This document shows positions 30,332 to 42,153 of a stretch of 64,000 bases of DNA, one piece after another (within the stretch, counting starts at the first letter, position 1; every line of letters begins with the position of its first letter). The translations under genes and the position numbers were made by a program. The notes beneath the pieces were generated by a model that did no database searches, had not been told where the DNA came from, and saw only the letters and a list, made by a program, of their open reading frames with translations. The stretch is from Musa acuminata AAA Group (taxonomy: Eukaryota > Streptophyta > Magnoliopsida > Zingiberales > Musaceae), in NCBI RefSeq assembly GCF_036884655.1, contig NC_088355.1:22918501-22982500 (forward strand), in the 5' to 3' direction.

Positions 30332-31502
30332 TTTTTCTTTTTTTGATAAGTAAAAGTAAATTAATTTTGTGTAAATTTTCTACAAATAGCTTTGTCTATA
30401 CAAGTTATAGACGAAGCTTGGTAACTTACAGAGTACTCATGTGGTAGTTATGACCACATGTTGTAGACTATAACTCGTAACTGTGGCCAACAAATAAAAT
30501 TTAAAGTCCAGATATGCCAAGCTTTCTTGTGGGTATAGCTTTTGACATCATGCCCAAGATCTTTAGCTAATAGCAAAATTGAATTTGATAAAAATATCTT
30601 TTTCTCTCTGTGTAAGGTGCTCCATTTTGAGATCGTTCTCCATACATAATCTTGAGTCTCTAATAATCTCTATCAAGAGCTGAGCATTGTTTGTGTGTTG
30701 ACACTCAAAGATTTTGCTACATCTTTCCTTCCACATCCACCAAATAGCGCATCTGAATATAACCTTTGTCAATTGTGTAAGAGGCCCTTTTCTTGAAAAA
30801 CATTGCATGAGGTCAGCTAATTCTTGATATAAGTTTGGTTGCGGCATTCTATTGAGTTCGAATCGCTGGAGAATCTCCTTCCATATCCATTTAGTTTAGT
30901 CACAAGCAAAATAGAGATGGTCAACAGTTTCTTCTTGTTGCATGCAAAGGGAGCATCGGTTAACATGATGGATACCTCTTCTTTTCATATTGTGTATTGT
31001 AGGTAGTTATTCAGAATGGTCTGCCATGTACATAAGGAATGTCTCTATGATCTAGGTCGATCCCATTTCCAACTACATGGGAGCCACTTGTTATTTCTTT
31101 GCCTAATTTGATTCCATGCAGATGTGACAATAAATTTACCATTGTCATGAAGCGAAATAAGTACATATGAAGGGTTATTCCTGATTGGAATAGCTATGAT
31201 AGTCGGCCAAAGTGATAACATTTCAGAAGAAATAGGAATAGGGAGACACCAGGTACCATTAGCAATGAACTCGGAAACCTTCCAATCTTTGGGAGCCCCA
31301 AGGTCTTTTCGTATTCTGTCACCATATAATTGAAATATACTTTTCCCATTCACCAAGGATCGTTCCACATATTAGTATTAGTTCCAGTAGAGATTGCATA
31401 AGAAATGTGTTTGATTAGCCAATTCCTTGCCTTTAGAATTCCTTTCCAAGCTGTAGAGTGATATGTTCTTGTTGAAATTTCCCAAATCGATTCCTTTGAA
31501 AG
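30332..31502 (-). mobile_element. LINE 3' half, 5'-truncated (L2)
   Basis: T-rich tail at 30329-30345, a 3' UTR with hairpin at 30388-30418, then ORF2 C-terminus: 30563-30847 (FRCAIWWMWKERCSKIFECQ) and 31045-31368 (GKSIFQLYGDRIRKDLGAPK). Several stops separate these frames. It is inserted just before GDVTM of gypsy copy 2. Its upper end is cut at 31502 by copia internal DNA. Confidence 0.85.
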
Positions 31503-32344
31503 ATTCTTGTTAGCATGCTTTTTCATTTATGTTATATAAAAACATGCATCAACGTTTAGGATCGAAAAATGAATTTCGATCAAGAGAATCCGAAAATGAA
31601 ATTTAACACTTTCATGTATTCGGATATAGTTTTGCCATATGTTTTTCAAATACACTCATGAAAATAACACATGCTTATCATCATGTATATTTTCATGAGA
31701 TTCATAAGATTGGTAAAATAAATTCATTAATCTCAATAGGATAGAAAATTTATTTCCATTTCATACAATTTATTTCATGTGAGGGTATTCAAGTCTTTTG
31801 TGAAAACATGTATCATCATTTAAAATCGAAACATAAGTTTCATCATGAAACCGTCAAGACCGAACACATCATAATATCACATCTATCATCAAAAGACTAT
31901 CAAGAAATTCATACATAGATGTACATGCACTATATCATCTTAATATGTCATGAGAATATCATCTTAATTCGTCATAAAAACGATTAGACCAAAAATATGT
32001 TAATCTAAAATGAGAGTTTCAAATGAACATTTACTTCAAAAACTCATGCATGACATAAAATCATCAAGATACACATGCATTGATTAATCCTAAGCATTAT
32101 CACGTATCATATAATTATCATCCCTCATGTTGCATACATCATTCAACATTTCAAAACATAACATGCATAAAATCTTAGCAATATACTTTACATGATCAAA
32201 TTTTTAATTTTTCAAAGATGCTAAAAAAAAAACATGATATAATTTTAATTTGTGAAAAATAATTTTTTATTTCCTATTCCTACTATCTAAATTAAGCACT
32301 CATGAAAAACTTCAAGTAATTTCAAAATAATTCAAGAGAGTTGA
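31503..32344 (-). mobile_element. AT-rich internal DNA of truncated copia element E3
   Basis: Resembles 14510-15090 (a shared motif around TTTAGGATCGAAAAATGAAT). No coding signal. The element has lost its 3' LTR. Confidence 0.65.
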
Positions 32345-33255
32345 GTTACTTACCTTGTAGTCGAAGCCTGTCAAAGCCCAATTCGTCGTTTCACCTTGGG
32401 AAGTTCTTGATTCAACCGTGGTTGCCTTCCTCTTCTTTAGCCTCTTCTTCCGTTCAAGTTCATTGTTTATTTTAAATTTTTGTTTAATAAACTTATTAAG
32501 ATTTAGTGTTCGTAGTTCAAGTTCATCATTGTCCTCATCACTTAGTCATCGCTCAAGTGGTATTCATTTGTCCGGAGATCCATATCCTTCCTATTCTTTG
32601 GAAGGTGGTTCAAGTGCTCATTGGGTTCAAAGTGTTCCAAAAGTGTAATTTCATAGGTCATTAACGACCCGATTAATTCTTCTAATGGAAAATCATTTAA
32701 ATTTTTTATCTCTTGTATTGCGATTATTTTAGGATCCCACCTTTTTGGAATGGATCTTAAGATCTTGCTTACGAGATGAAAATTCAAAAAAGATTTACCA
32801 AGAACTCTTAGATTATTGACGACATCCGTGAAACGGGTGTACATGTCGCCTATAGTCTCGCTTGGTTGCATTCGAAAAAGCTCAAAATCATGTAATAAAA
32901 TGTTAACTTTTGAGTCTTTGACTCTACTAGTTCCCTCGTGCTTGATTTCAAGTGTTCGCCAAATATCGAAAGCCGTTTCGCATGTAGAAATCCGATTGAA
33001 CTCATTTTTGTCCAAAGCGCAAAATAAGGCATTCATAGACTTTGCGTTTAAAGAAAAATACTTCTTCTCTAAATTCGACCATTCGTTCATCGGTTTAGAG
33101 GGAAGTTGAAAATCATTTTCAATGATATTTCATAAATCCATATTCATAGAAATCAAGAAAACTCTCATTCGAGTTTTCCAATAAGTGTACTCCAATTTGT
33201 TAAACAACGGTGGACGAACAACCAATAAGCCCTCTTGAAAGCCATGAAGAGTCAT
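32345..33255 (-). pseudogene. Copia-type gag (E3), broken
   Basis: Starts at ATG 33253-33255 (MTLHGFQEGLL, TYWKTRMRVFLISMN). A stop replaces a tryptophan near 33130 (MDL stop NIIEN). 32542-33090 continues through AFDIWRTLEIKHEGTSRVKD and MYTRFTDVVNNLRVLGKSF. A frameshift near 32545 separates the lysine-rich tail (32345-32540). The sequence at the gag end is AAG/GTAAGT, a perfect-looking splice donor at the position where the two intact gags have GAG/GTAAT. Confidence 0.82.
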
Positions 33256-33291
33256 TTCTCTCGGGTGTAAATCTGAAATGAGAAATACCAG

Positions 33292-33304
33292 GCTCTGATA
33301 CCAA
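33292..33304 (-). other. Primer-binding site of E3
   Basis: On the minus strand TTGGTATCAGAGC next to the LTR end CTAACA. Confidence 0.85.
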
Positions 33305-33305
33305 T

Positions 33306-34600
33306 TGTTAGGATCGGAGCGGCACTAAGAGGGGGGGGGTGAATTAGTGCAGCGGTAAAGTACGATAAACTTTTGACAATTTAAACACTTTCAGAAACTT
33401 CGTACGATAAAAGCAATGTTTCGTTTGAAACCATTTCGATTGCGTTTTAACTTGAAGGGATACGTAAGAAGGAGATAAAGAAGTAGAGCATCAAAGTGAA
33501 TATGGTTTGCAGTAATATAAATGACAATAAGATAAACGCAAACTGATTTATAGTGGTTCGATCATGCGACCTACATCCACTTGCAAAGCCTTCTTCGATG
33601 AGGCTCCCAACTTCCACTAGCAAATCACTTTGAAAGGGAAGGACAAATACCCCTCTTACAACCTTTTACAAGTGGTTCACACTCTTACAAATTTTCAAAG
33701 TGAAAGAGGGAGGTGAACACTCAAGCTATTGAAAACAAAAACTTGCTAAAGGCTTTGCTAAGACTTTTATCTCAATCTCTTGCTTCTCAAAGGTTGTGTT
33801 CTCTGCTGAGAATTGAGGGGTATTTATAGGCCCCAAGAGGATTCAAATTTGGGCTACAAATTTTGAATTCTCTTGGGTTCCCGAGGATGGCGATGCCACC
33901 GCCTGTCGGTGGCGGTGCCACGGCCCGACCTCTCGGGTGCTAGACGGTGCCACCGCTCAGTCCAGTGGTGCCATCGCTCAGTTCTCGGGTTCTGGGCGGT
34001 GCCACCGCCTAATCTAGCGGTGCCACCACCTACACTATTTTAGCTCATTGGTTGGGCTCCAAACTTGGCCCAAACCAATCCGAATTCGGGCCCAATTGGC
34101 CCCTACTTGGGTTATAGGATTAACACCTAATACTAACCCTAATTAATGTGCTAACTACGTATTTAAAGACATTTCCTAAGCTATTACAAAATCCGTAAGT
34201 CGACTTTTTCTGGCGAGCTTCCGACGAACTTTCGACGGTCTTCCGACGAACTCTCGGAAACCATTTTGCGGACTCTCGGCAAGCTCCTAGACTTCACGAT
34301 TTGATCTTGGCTAGTACCGACGAGCTTCTATGGGAAGCTCCGATCTTTCTCGGTGAGCTCCGCGAACATCCAACGAACCTTCCGGCGAGCTTCCGAAAAA
34401 CCCGTCGGCAAGCTCCCTACTCATTCTCGGCTAGTTCCGGCAGCAATCCCGACGAACCTTCGGACATCCATCGAACTCTGGAACTCGCAACAAATCCTTC
34501 ACGCTTGACTCTGACACTTTGTTTCACTTTATGTCTTCATCATTATCGTAGTTAATCCTGCACACACAAACCAAAACTCTACTCCGATCTAAATAATTAT
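33306..34600 (-). repeat. 5' LTR of E3 (type A-like), truncated
   Basis: Has a G9 tract, TATTTATAGG at 33821-33830, GGTGCCACCGCC repeats and the CTTCCG region. It stops at ACTCCGATCTAAATAATTAT; the last ~270 bp (the LTR start on the minus strand) are missing, and gypsy gag on the other strand follows. Confidence 0.82.
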
Positions 34601-35398
34601 GGAGTCCTTTCATGGCAACAATTCAAAGAAGGATTGCTGATCCGCTTTAGACCAACCGATTACAAGAATATTGACGGACAATTAGCAAAGATCCGATAAA
34701 CTTTAACCATTCAGGAGTACCAAACCAGGTTTGAAAGGTTATCTAATCAAACTCATGATTGGTCTCAAAAACAGTTATTGACGACCTTCATGAAGGCTTG
34801 AAGCCAAAGATCCAGGGAGAAGTTAAAGCGCGACAACCGTACACGCTTATGGTAGCCATCTCTTTCGCACGACATCAAGAGGAGCGATTGAATCATGAAG
34901 CTTGGTGGACTAGAGTTGCTTCTCAACCATAAATACTAAAGCCCTTAGCCCCCCTACTGTCAATCGAGTCCCTACACCAAAGAAGTTGACAAGAGAAGAG
35001 TTTCGGGACCAATCTGCGAAGTGGTTATATTGGCATTGCGACGAGCCGTGGAGTTACAAGCATTGCTGTAGAAAAGGGAGACTTCTTTTGATTGAACAAG
35101 TAGAAGAAGAGGTCATTAAGCATTCAAAAGAGAGCCTTTAATATAACGAAGAAGATGCGAAAGAAGAGCCACAACCGACTGACGTTACAGTACACACACT
35201 AGTTGGCTACTCAAACTCGCAAACGATGAAAGAGAGACTTCTTATGATTGAACCAATAGAAGAAGAGGTCATTGAACATTCAGAAGAGAACCATGAACAT
35301 AAAGAAGATGCGGAAGAAAAGCTACAACCGATTGACGTTACAGTACACGCACTAGCCGGCTACTCAAACCCGCAAACGATGAAAGTTAGAGGCCTCAT
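34599..35398 (+). pseudogene. Gypsy gag fragment with tandem duplication
   Basis: Plus-strand gag: GLLIRFRPTDYKNIDGQLAKI, ERLSNQTHDWSQKQLL, then a zinc-knuckle remnant in which tyrosine replaces the first cysteine (YWHCDEPWSYKHCC). Stops and frameshifts are frequent. About 155 bp (35076-35229) is repeated as 35230-35384, both ending CAAACGATGAAAG. It ends before the protease. Confidence 0.78.
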
Positions 35399-35782
35399 GA
35401 TCATCAAGAGGAAGAAGGAAGAAATATGAAATTATCTTTTGGTAAGGCCTCATGATCAGCAATAGTTTCACTTGCTGGTGCCTACGATAATACTTAAAAA
35501 TCTAACCATCGGCGGCCTTAACGTCAAACCTACTGCAAATCTTGATAGATAAAGCCATCTGGACAGCAACCAAACTATTTAGAAAGTTATTAGTACTGCC
35601 CATGTCGATGAGAACAGTGATCGGTTGTTGTTTGAGAAGGCCTCCAACTTTCATCGTTTGCGAGTTTGAGTAGTCGGCTAATGCATGTATCATAACTTCG
35701 GTCGGTTCTAGCTCTTTTTCTGCATCTTTTTCTTCATGTTCAAGGCTCTCATCTGGATATTCAATGATCTATTTTTCTGTTG
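35399..35782 (-). pseudogene. Gypsy protease fragment (element D)
   Basis: On the minus strand 35502-35693 reads IHALADYSNSQTMKVGGLLK and ITVLIDMGSTNNFLNS. The protease triad is DMG instead of DTG. It continues, across the solo LTR, into gag at 37640-38560. At 35399-35460 the GGCCTCATGATCA direct repeat seen in copy C recurs. Confidence 0.8.
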
Positions 35783-35787
35783 GTTCA
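35783..35787. other. Target-site duplication gttca, left
   Basis: Matches 37635-37639 and flanks the solo LTR. Confidence 0.9.
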
Positions 35788-37634
35788 TGTTAGGATCAAG
35801 AGCACTAAGAGGTGGGGGGGGTGAATTAGTGCAGCAGAAAACTTTCGACGATTAAAATCGCGTTCGTACGATTAGAGCGATTTTGGTAGAAAATCTGATT
35901 TGTAAATCACTTTAACTTGTAACCAAGCAAGATGCAATTAAAGCAAAGATATAAAGGCAGTTTGTAGTTATGATAGAAATCAGAACGTAAACGCAAACTA
36001 AAATTTGATGTTCGTACGATAAAAATGATTTATGTCTCAACGCCGATTCGAAAAATGCAGAGCTTGAAACATGATCGTATATGCGCAGAAGGCAGTAAGC
36101 TATTGAGGAGATTTGTAGTAAGGATAAGATGCTCAAAGTAAATGCAAACCGATATTTAGAGTGGTTCGGTCAATCTTAACCTACTCCACTTTTGGCTTCC
36201 TCCACCGACGAGGTCACCGACGTCAACTAGAGGCCTTCTTTAAATAGGCGAAGGCCAACCATCCTTTTGACGGGCTTAGGAGACAACCCTTACAGAATTT
36301 TCTTTCCTCTCTTAATAGATTAGAACTTGGAAGAAAGGAGGAAGAAGAACTTTCAACTTATACAACACTTTTGAGCTCTAAAAATCACAAAGTAAAATCA
36401 GAATTTCGGTGGTTTCTAGGTGCCCTTTCAGTACTGAAAGGGTGGGGTATTTATAGGCCCCAACCCAGTTTAAATTTAGAGCTCAAAACTGTCAATTCCT
36501 GAAATTACGGGATCTGGCGGTTGCACTGCCTGGCAGAGCTCGAAGACTAAGCTTCTGGACGGTGCCACCTCCTGTTAGGGGCGATTGCACCTCTTGCCAG
36601 AGCTCGAAGACCGAGCTCAGGCGGTGCCACCGCCTGACTGGGCGGTTGCACCACCCAGTCTCGCTCGGAGACTGAGCCCAGGTGATGCCACCTCCTGGTT
36701 AGGGAGGTTGCACCGCCCAGTCTCACTCGGAGACTGAGCCCAGGCAGTGCCACCGCCTGGCTTGGGCGGTTCAACCGTCTGGCAGAAATCAGGGTCCGAA
36801 TGGGTTGATCCATTCGGCCCAATTTGGGTTTTTCAATGGCCCAATTGCCCCAAGATTAAGTTAATGGGATCACCTCCCATTTCCAACTTAATCATTGTGC
36901 TAACTACGATATTTCCTAAGCCATTTACTGCAACTTGCTCCGGTGCATCAATCGCTTCTTCTGGGAGCTTCCGGCGAACTTCCGTCGATCATCTGATGAA
37001 CCCTCGGTGATGCTCCTACGGACTTCCGGCAAACTCCTGGACTTGCGATGATCCACTTGGCGAGTTCCGATGAGCTTCTTTGGCAAGCTCATGGACTTCT
37101 CGGATTTGTTCCCGCAAAACCTTCGATGACTATCCTAACTTCCGTCGAACTCTCGAACTCCCAACATGATCATTGTCTTGATTCCGGCACAACTCCTGCT
37201 ACATGTCTTTCTTCCATCGTAGTTAATCATGCACGCTTAAAACAAAACTTCGATCGAGATAATTCATCCTAAGCAATTAACCAAGTTGTCCGGCATGTCA
37301 TTGGTCTCTCGACACTTCGTCCGATTCTTCGGCGCATCGTCCTCTCCTGCAGCCTATTGCCCAATCAGCCAGTTGACTCCGCAACTACGATATCATTGGC
37401 ACAATACCCGCTCTTCTTAGCCGGATGCCCGAGTCCACGGCCCAAAGCCTTCTGTCGATACGTCGACCGATCCACCGGCCCAACGTCTAATCTTCTGACA
37501 TGTTCCTCCGGCACAACATGATTTTCCTGCTTTAATTGTCTCATCCTGATCAAAGCATCTTGCGTCACTCAAAACGCAGATTAAATCATAAACATATATC
37601 AAGTAGTTTCATTATCAAAATACGAGATTCAACA
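35788..37634 (-). repeat. Solo copia-type LTR (type C, 1847 bp)
   Basis: Complete LTR: minus strand TGTTGAATCTCG at 37634 to TTGATCCTAACA at 35788, flanked on both sides by gttca. It has a G8 tract, a TATA-like site at 36448-36457, GC-rich repeats (36500-36790) and the CTTCCG region (36960-37160). It lacks the 18-bp array of type B. A solo LTR usually results from recombination between the two LTRs of a full element. Confidence 0.92.
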
Positions 37635-37639
37635 GTTCA
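37635..37639. other. Target-site duplication gttca, right
   Basis: Second copy of gttca; the gypsy protease-gag linker reads through once the LTR is ignored. Confidence 0.9.
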
Positions 37640-38560
37640 ATCATAAGAAGTCTCCCTTTACTATAGCGATGCTCACGGCTCCATGGCTCGTCTCAATGCC
37701 AACATAACCCCTTCGTATATCACTCCCGAAGCTCTTCTCTTGTTAACCTCTTTGGTGTAGGGACTCGGTCAATAGTAGGGGGGGCTGAGAGCTTCAATAT
37801 TGCTAGTTAAGGAGAGACCCTAGTCCTCCAAGCTTCATGGTTCAGTTGCTCCTCTTGATGTCATGTGAATGAGATAGCTGCCATAAGCGTGTACGGTTGT
37901 CGTGCTTTAACTTCTCCTCGGATCTCCGACTTCAAGCCCTCAATGAAGGTCCTCAATAGCTGTTTTTGAGACCAATAACAAGTTTGATTAGATAACCTTT
38001 CAAACCTGGTTTGGTACTCCTGAATGGTGGAGGTTTGTCAGATCTTTGCTAGTTGTTCGTCAATATTCTCGTAATCCGTTGGTCTGAAGCGGATCAACAG
38101 TCCTTCTTTGAATTGTCGCCATGAAAGTACTCCATAAGTGTATTCAAACCAGTCAAACCACTGTATGGCATCCCCTTCAAGATGTATAGTTGCAATTTCA
38201 CCATAGATGCGTCCGCGGTTTTGTGGTACCGAAAATATCGCTCCGCCCGCGAGATCCAACCAATCGGGTCTCCTTCTTCCCATCTAGGAAAATTTACCCT
38301 AATGCATGGATAGTTGGGGTTAGTCATCGAGCCTCCCCTCCCTTGGAACTCATCTCTTCGGGCCTGGTGCGATTGGGCAAAGCTCTCTCCTTGATATGAT
38401 TTTTTTGGGCTTAGTGGTCGGCCCAATCTGAGTTCGGTAAAGAGCGTCCGATCTTATCCTCCATTCACACCTCCAAGACTTCGAATTTAGCATTGATTAC
38501 CTCCTTATATGCCATAGAATATGCCTCCAAATCTATGATGTTAAGATCTCTCTTTTGTTG
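37640..38560 (-). pseudogene. Gypsy gag (element D)
   Basis: On the minus strand 38094-38426 reads GRPLSPKKSYQGESFAQSHQ, then VNFPRWEEGDPIGWIS and AERYFRYHKTADASMVK. 38038-38283 continues in another frame with GDAIQWFDWFEYTYGVLSW and FKEGLLIRFRPTDYENIDEQ. Several frameshifts and stops follow down to 37640. It is closely related to copy C. Confidence 0.83.
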
Positions 38561-39643
38561 TTAGGTTAAAGGCATGTATAGGTTGAGAGATGTGATGGTC
38601 GAAAGGGCTGGTGGATCGGTGGATGTAGGCTACGATTTAGGCTTGTTTTGTGGCTGTTTTGGGTGCAGTTTGAGAGTGTGGTTTAGTGGAGTTTTAGGGC
38701 TGTGGATGAAAGTTTTGGATCTATGGTAGATGGCAGCAAAGGTTTGATAAAAATCAGTGGAAGTTGCAGCAAGTATGTGCTATCTTGTAAGAGTAGAATT
38801 ATCGCTGAAGAAACAATGGTTTCTCGATGAAATTTCTACCAAAAACTTGAGAGAATTAAGGAGGGAATTGATAGCAAAATCACAGTTTATATAACAGCAA
38901 GGATGTCTAATTTAATCAATAGAATTTTGGCAGTATAACAACAAGAAAATTGGTGCAAGTTGCGATAGCAGAATTGTCGTCGAAAAATTTCAGCAGTTTA
39001 CAATGAAAATTTGCAGCAATACAAAATCGTTTTTAGAGATGAATTTCTCAATAGATCAATCTTAAATGGAAGTCAAGATAATCTATGAAGTGTATAAGAA
39101 ATTTCATTCAAAAAAGATTACAAATATATGGGTTAAAGCAACAATATGCGGCTGAAATTTTATGTAGCATAGATTTTCAAGTATAGCAGATTGGACATAA
39201 AAGATCAGTAGTTTATATTGAGAATTTTTCGATGAAATGAAATGAAAATCCACTGTTAGGAAGGTTCAAAGATGTGATAAAAATTTCGTAGAAATTTGGA
39301 TAGAAAAAGCACAGTAGCAAGATCAAACAGATGGTGCTATGCGGCTGGAATTCTGCAATGTATCTTTTATCGTAGAGATTAAACTTTTTGATGAAAAGTT
39401 TATGGCAGCAATATAGGAACAATTTTTTTGAAATTTTTGAATAAGGATAATTAGATTGCAGCAGCAGTAAGGTAGGAAACCAGAACCTATTACAATTCAT
39501 GGGGAGATCAAGGGATGATCCGTGGTGGTGGAGATGATGGCGGAATTTGGCGACGATCTTTTAAGCAATTGTGAGAATTGCTTTGGGTGGCTATGGAGGG
39601 TTGATGGATGGCTGTGGAAGGGTAGCGAGATGCCAAGAACGCT
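38561..39643 (-). mobile_element. Leader of gypsy element D
   Basis: About 1.1 kb between PBS and gag. It is AT-rich with repeated GCAGCAAG and GAAATTT words, and no coding signal. The first 250 bp match the leader of copy C. Confidence 0.7.
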
Positions 39644-39655
39644 GCTCTAATACCA
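39644..39655 (-). other. Primer-binding site of element D
   Basis: On the minus strand TGGTATTAGAGC, one change from the standard motif, next to the LTR end GGTTCTAACA. Confidence 0.78.
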
Positions 39656-39657
39656 GG

Positions 39658-40051
39658 TGTTAGAACCCTTACAGATTCTAAACTTTGGGATGATCTCTTT
39701 AGGGGATCGACCTCCTTGGAACTCTATAGGGGTTCCTCCCTCCAAGTTGCTGCACAAAGGCTGTAGAAAAGATTCATCTATTGCTTATGAAAAGAGGAGG
39801 AATACATGACTATTTATAGGGCTTCTAAACCCTAACTCCTAATATGACTCCTACTCAAAACTCCTACTTCTAACCAACTCCTAATAGGACTCATACTCAA
39901 GACTCCTATTCCTTTACAACTCCTAATTCTTCTCTAAGAAACAACCTCCTAACCCTAGTCGACCTCTTCATCTCTTTAATAGGGGTCGGCTTAGGTAGGT
40001 TTTACATGAATGTCCCTCTCAATTAGGACTCTCCAAGCTAGAGTCCTAATA
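39658..40051 (-). repeat. 5' LTR of gypsy element D
   Basis: 394 bp, minus strand (TATTAGGACTCTAGC, with the first G lost) to GGGTTCTAACA. It carries a TATA-like CCTATAAATAG at 39810-39821. Same family as 1548-1978 and 49653-49929. Confidence 0.85.
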
Positions 40052-41201
40052 GGGAACAAACCCGAGAAGTCTAGGAGCTTGCCAAAGAAGCTCGTCGGAA
40101 CTCGCCAAGAGGATCGTCCCAAGTCCAGGAGTTTGCCGGAAGTCCGTTGGAGCATCGCCGAGGGTTCGTCGAATGTTCGCTCGAAGTTCATCAAAAGCTC
40201 GTCGGAAGAAGCAATTGACACATTGGAACACGAGTTGCAGTATTAATGTCTTAAATGTCATAGTCAGCATGAATATTAAGTCAGAAATGAGAGGTGATCC
40301 CATTAACTTAACATGGGGCCAATTGGGCCCTTGATAGACCCAAATTGGGCCGAATGGATCAGCCCATTCGGACCTAGAATTCTAGGCTAGCGGTGGCACC
40401 ACCTAGAAGACTTGGTCTCCCAGGAATTCTAGGCGGTAGTACCGCCCTTGTCAAGCGGTGGTACCGCCGGTAGTTATTACTGCAAGGTGGTGGTACCGCC
40501 CTAGTCAGGCGGTGGTACCGCCAGAGCTCAGTCTTCGAGCTCTGCTAGGCGGTGGTATCACCCAAACTAAGTGGTAGTATCACTTAATGTCAAATGCCAG
40601 GTGGTAGTACTACCCAATTATGGCGGTGGTACCGCCAGGACCCCGGAAATCCGGGAGATGACACTTTTGAGCTCCAAATTCAAACCAGTTAGGGCCTATA
40701 TAAACCCCAACCTTTCCTCCATTAAAGGTAACCAAAAGCTTGCTTTTATTATGAGTATTTGAGAGCTTAAAAGTGTTGTAAAAGGCTAGAAGTTCTTCTC
40801 CCTCTTTCTATCTAAGTGTTCATCATTCAAGAGAGGAGTGAAATCTGTAAGGGTAGTCTCCTAAGCCCGTCAAAACGAGAAAAGCTATAAAAGTGTGGTT
40901 GGCCTTCGCTTATTGAAGGAAAGCCTCTAGTGGACGTCAGTGACCTCGTCGAAGTAGGAAGCCAAAAGTGGATGTAGGTCAAGATTGACCGAACCACTCT
41001 AAATCTCGATTTGCATTTACATTCGGCTCTTTATCTTAACTATAAACTGCCTCCATTGCTATACATCATCTATACTTCTGTTTGCTCTCAAGTTAAAGTT
41101 CTTTCTGAAACAGTTTTCATACGAAAGTCTTTTTAACCAACGAAAGTTTTCCGCTGCACTAATTCACCCCCCCCCCCCTCTTAGTGCTCTTGATCCTAAC
41201 A
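40052..41201 (+). repeat. Copia LTR type C fragment, 5' LTR of E4
   Basis: Plus orientation. Starts inside the LTR at GGGAACAAACCCGAGAAG and ends TTGATCCTAACA. It has a C12 tract (41167-41178), CTATATAAAC at 40697-40706 as a TATA-like site, and GGTGGTACCGCC repeats (40440-40640). The first ~500 bp are missing at the junction with the gypsy LTR. Confidence 0.83.
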
Positions 41202-42126
41202 AAGGGTCTTCCCTTCTTTTTGATAATGATAAAAGGGGAGCAAAACTTGCTAGAAAGCAAATTTGCTAGCTTGCACAATTCGAAAAGAGGCAAACTTGCT
41301 AGCTTGCTTAAAAGAAGCAAGAAGTGCTATCTTGCAAATCTCAAGAGACACAATGTTTGCCAAGTTACACATTTTAAAAAGAGGCAAAATAGTCCATCTT
41401 GCATATCTTAAAAGATGTAAAATTTTGCTAAATTTTTTATGTCTAAAATTTGATAGCTTACATACTATAAATTTGCATACCAAAAGTGCTATCTTGCCCA
41501 TCTCAAGATGCAAAACATGCTAACTTGCACTTTGCAACGGAAACAAAATTGCTAGCTCAATTGCAAAGGAAGCAAAAATTTGCTAGCTTGCAACTTATAT
41601 ATTTTAAGAAGTAAGAGTTGCTTTCTTGAACATCTCTAATTTGCTAGCTAGCATGATGTAGAACTTGCTATCTTGAACATTATAAAGAAATGCTACCATG
41701 CACATCGCAAAGAAAATCAAATATACCAATTTACACATCTTTAAATTTGCTAGCTTGTTTGTTGTAAAACTTACATATCTAAAACTTGATAGCTCGAATA
41801 TTCTAAGCATGATGTAACACTTGCTAAATTTTCTAGCTTCTAATTGCATGATTATAAAACTTGATATTATGTTTTTCATGCAATAAGTTGAACTTGTATT
41901 TCCAAACATTTGATAGTTGGTACCTCTCCTTTTTGTTAATGACAAAGGAGGAGAAGTAAGATCATGTTATGCATGATGACATATTGCAAATATTCACGAT
42001 GAATATTTGCAAGGACTTGAATTTAGCTTGAATTTAAGGTTCTATAAATATTGACATATTGATAGGGGGAGTTTGTTCAAACTCCGAGAGTTTAGTTAAC
42101 TCCGTCATCAATTGGTTGTCATTATA
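41202..42126 (+). mobile_element. Non-coding internal region of E4
   Basis: AT-rich with repeated TTGCTAGCTTGC words; the reverse complement matches 55300-55970. PBS and gag are absent, so the internal region is only ~0.9 kb. Confidence 0.7.
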
Positions 42127-42153
42127 AAAAAGGAAGAGATTGTTGAATCTCAT
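42127..42153 (+). other. Polypurine tract and start of 3' LTR of E4
   Basis: AAAAAAGGAAGAGAT is followed by TGTTGAATCTCAT, the LTR start. The last 12 bases are also the left target duplication of the LINE that splits the LTR here. Confidence 0.8.
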
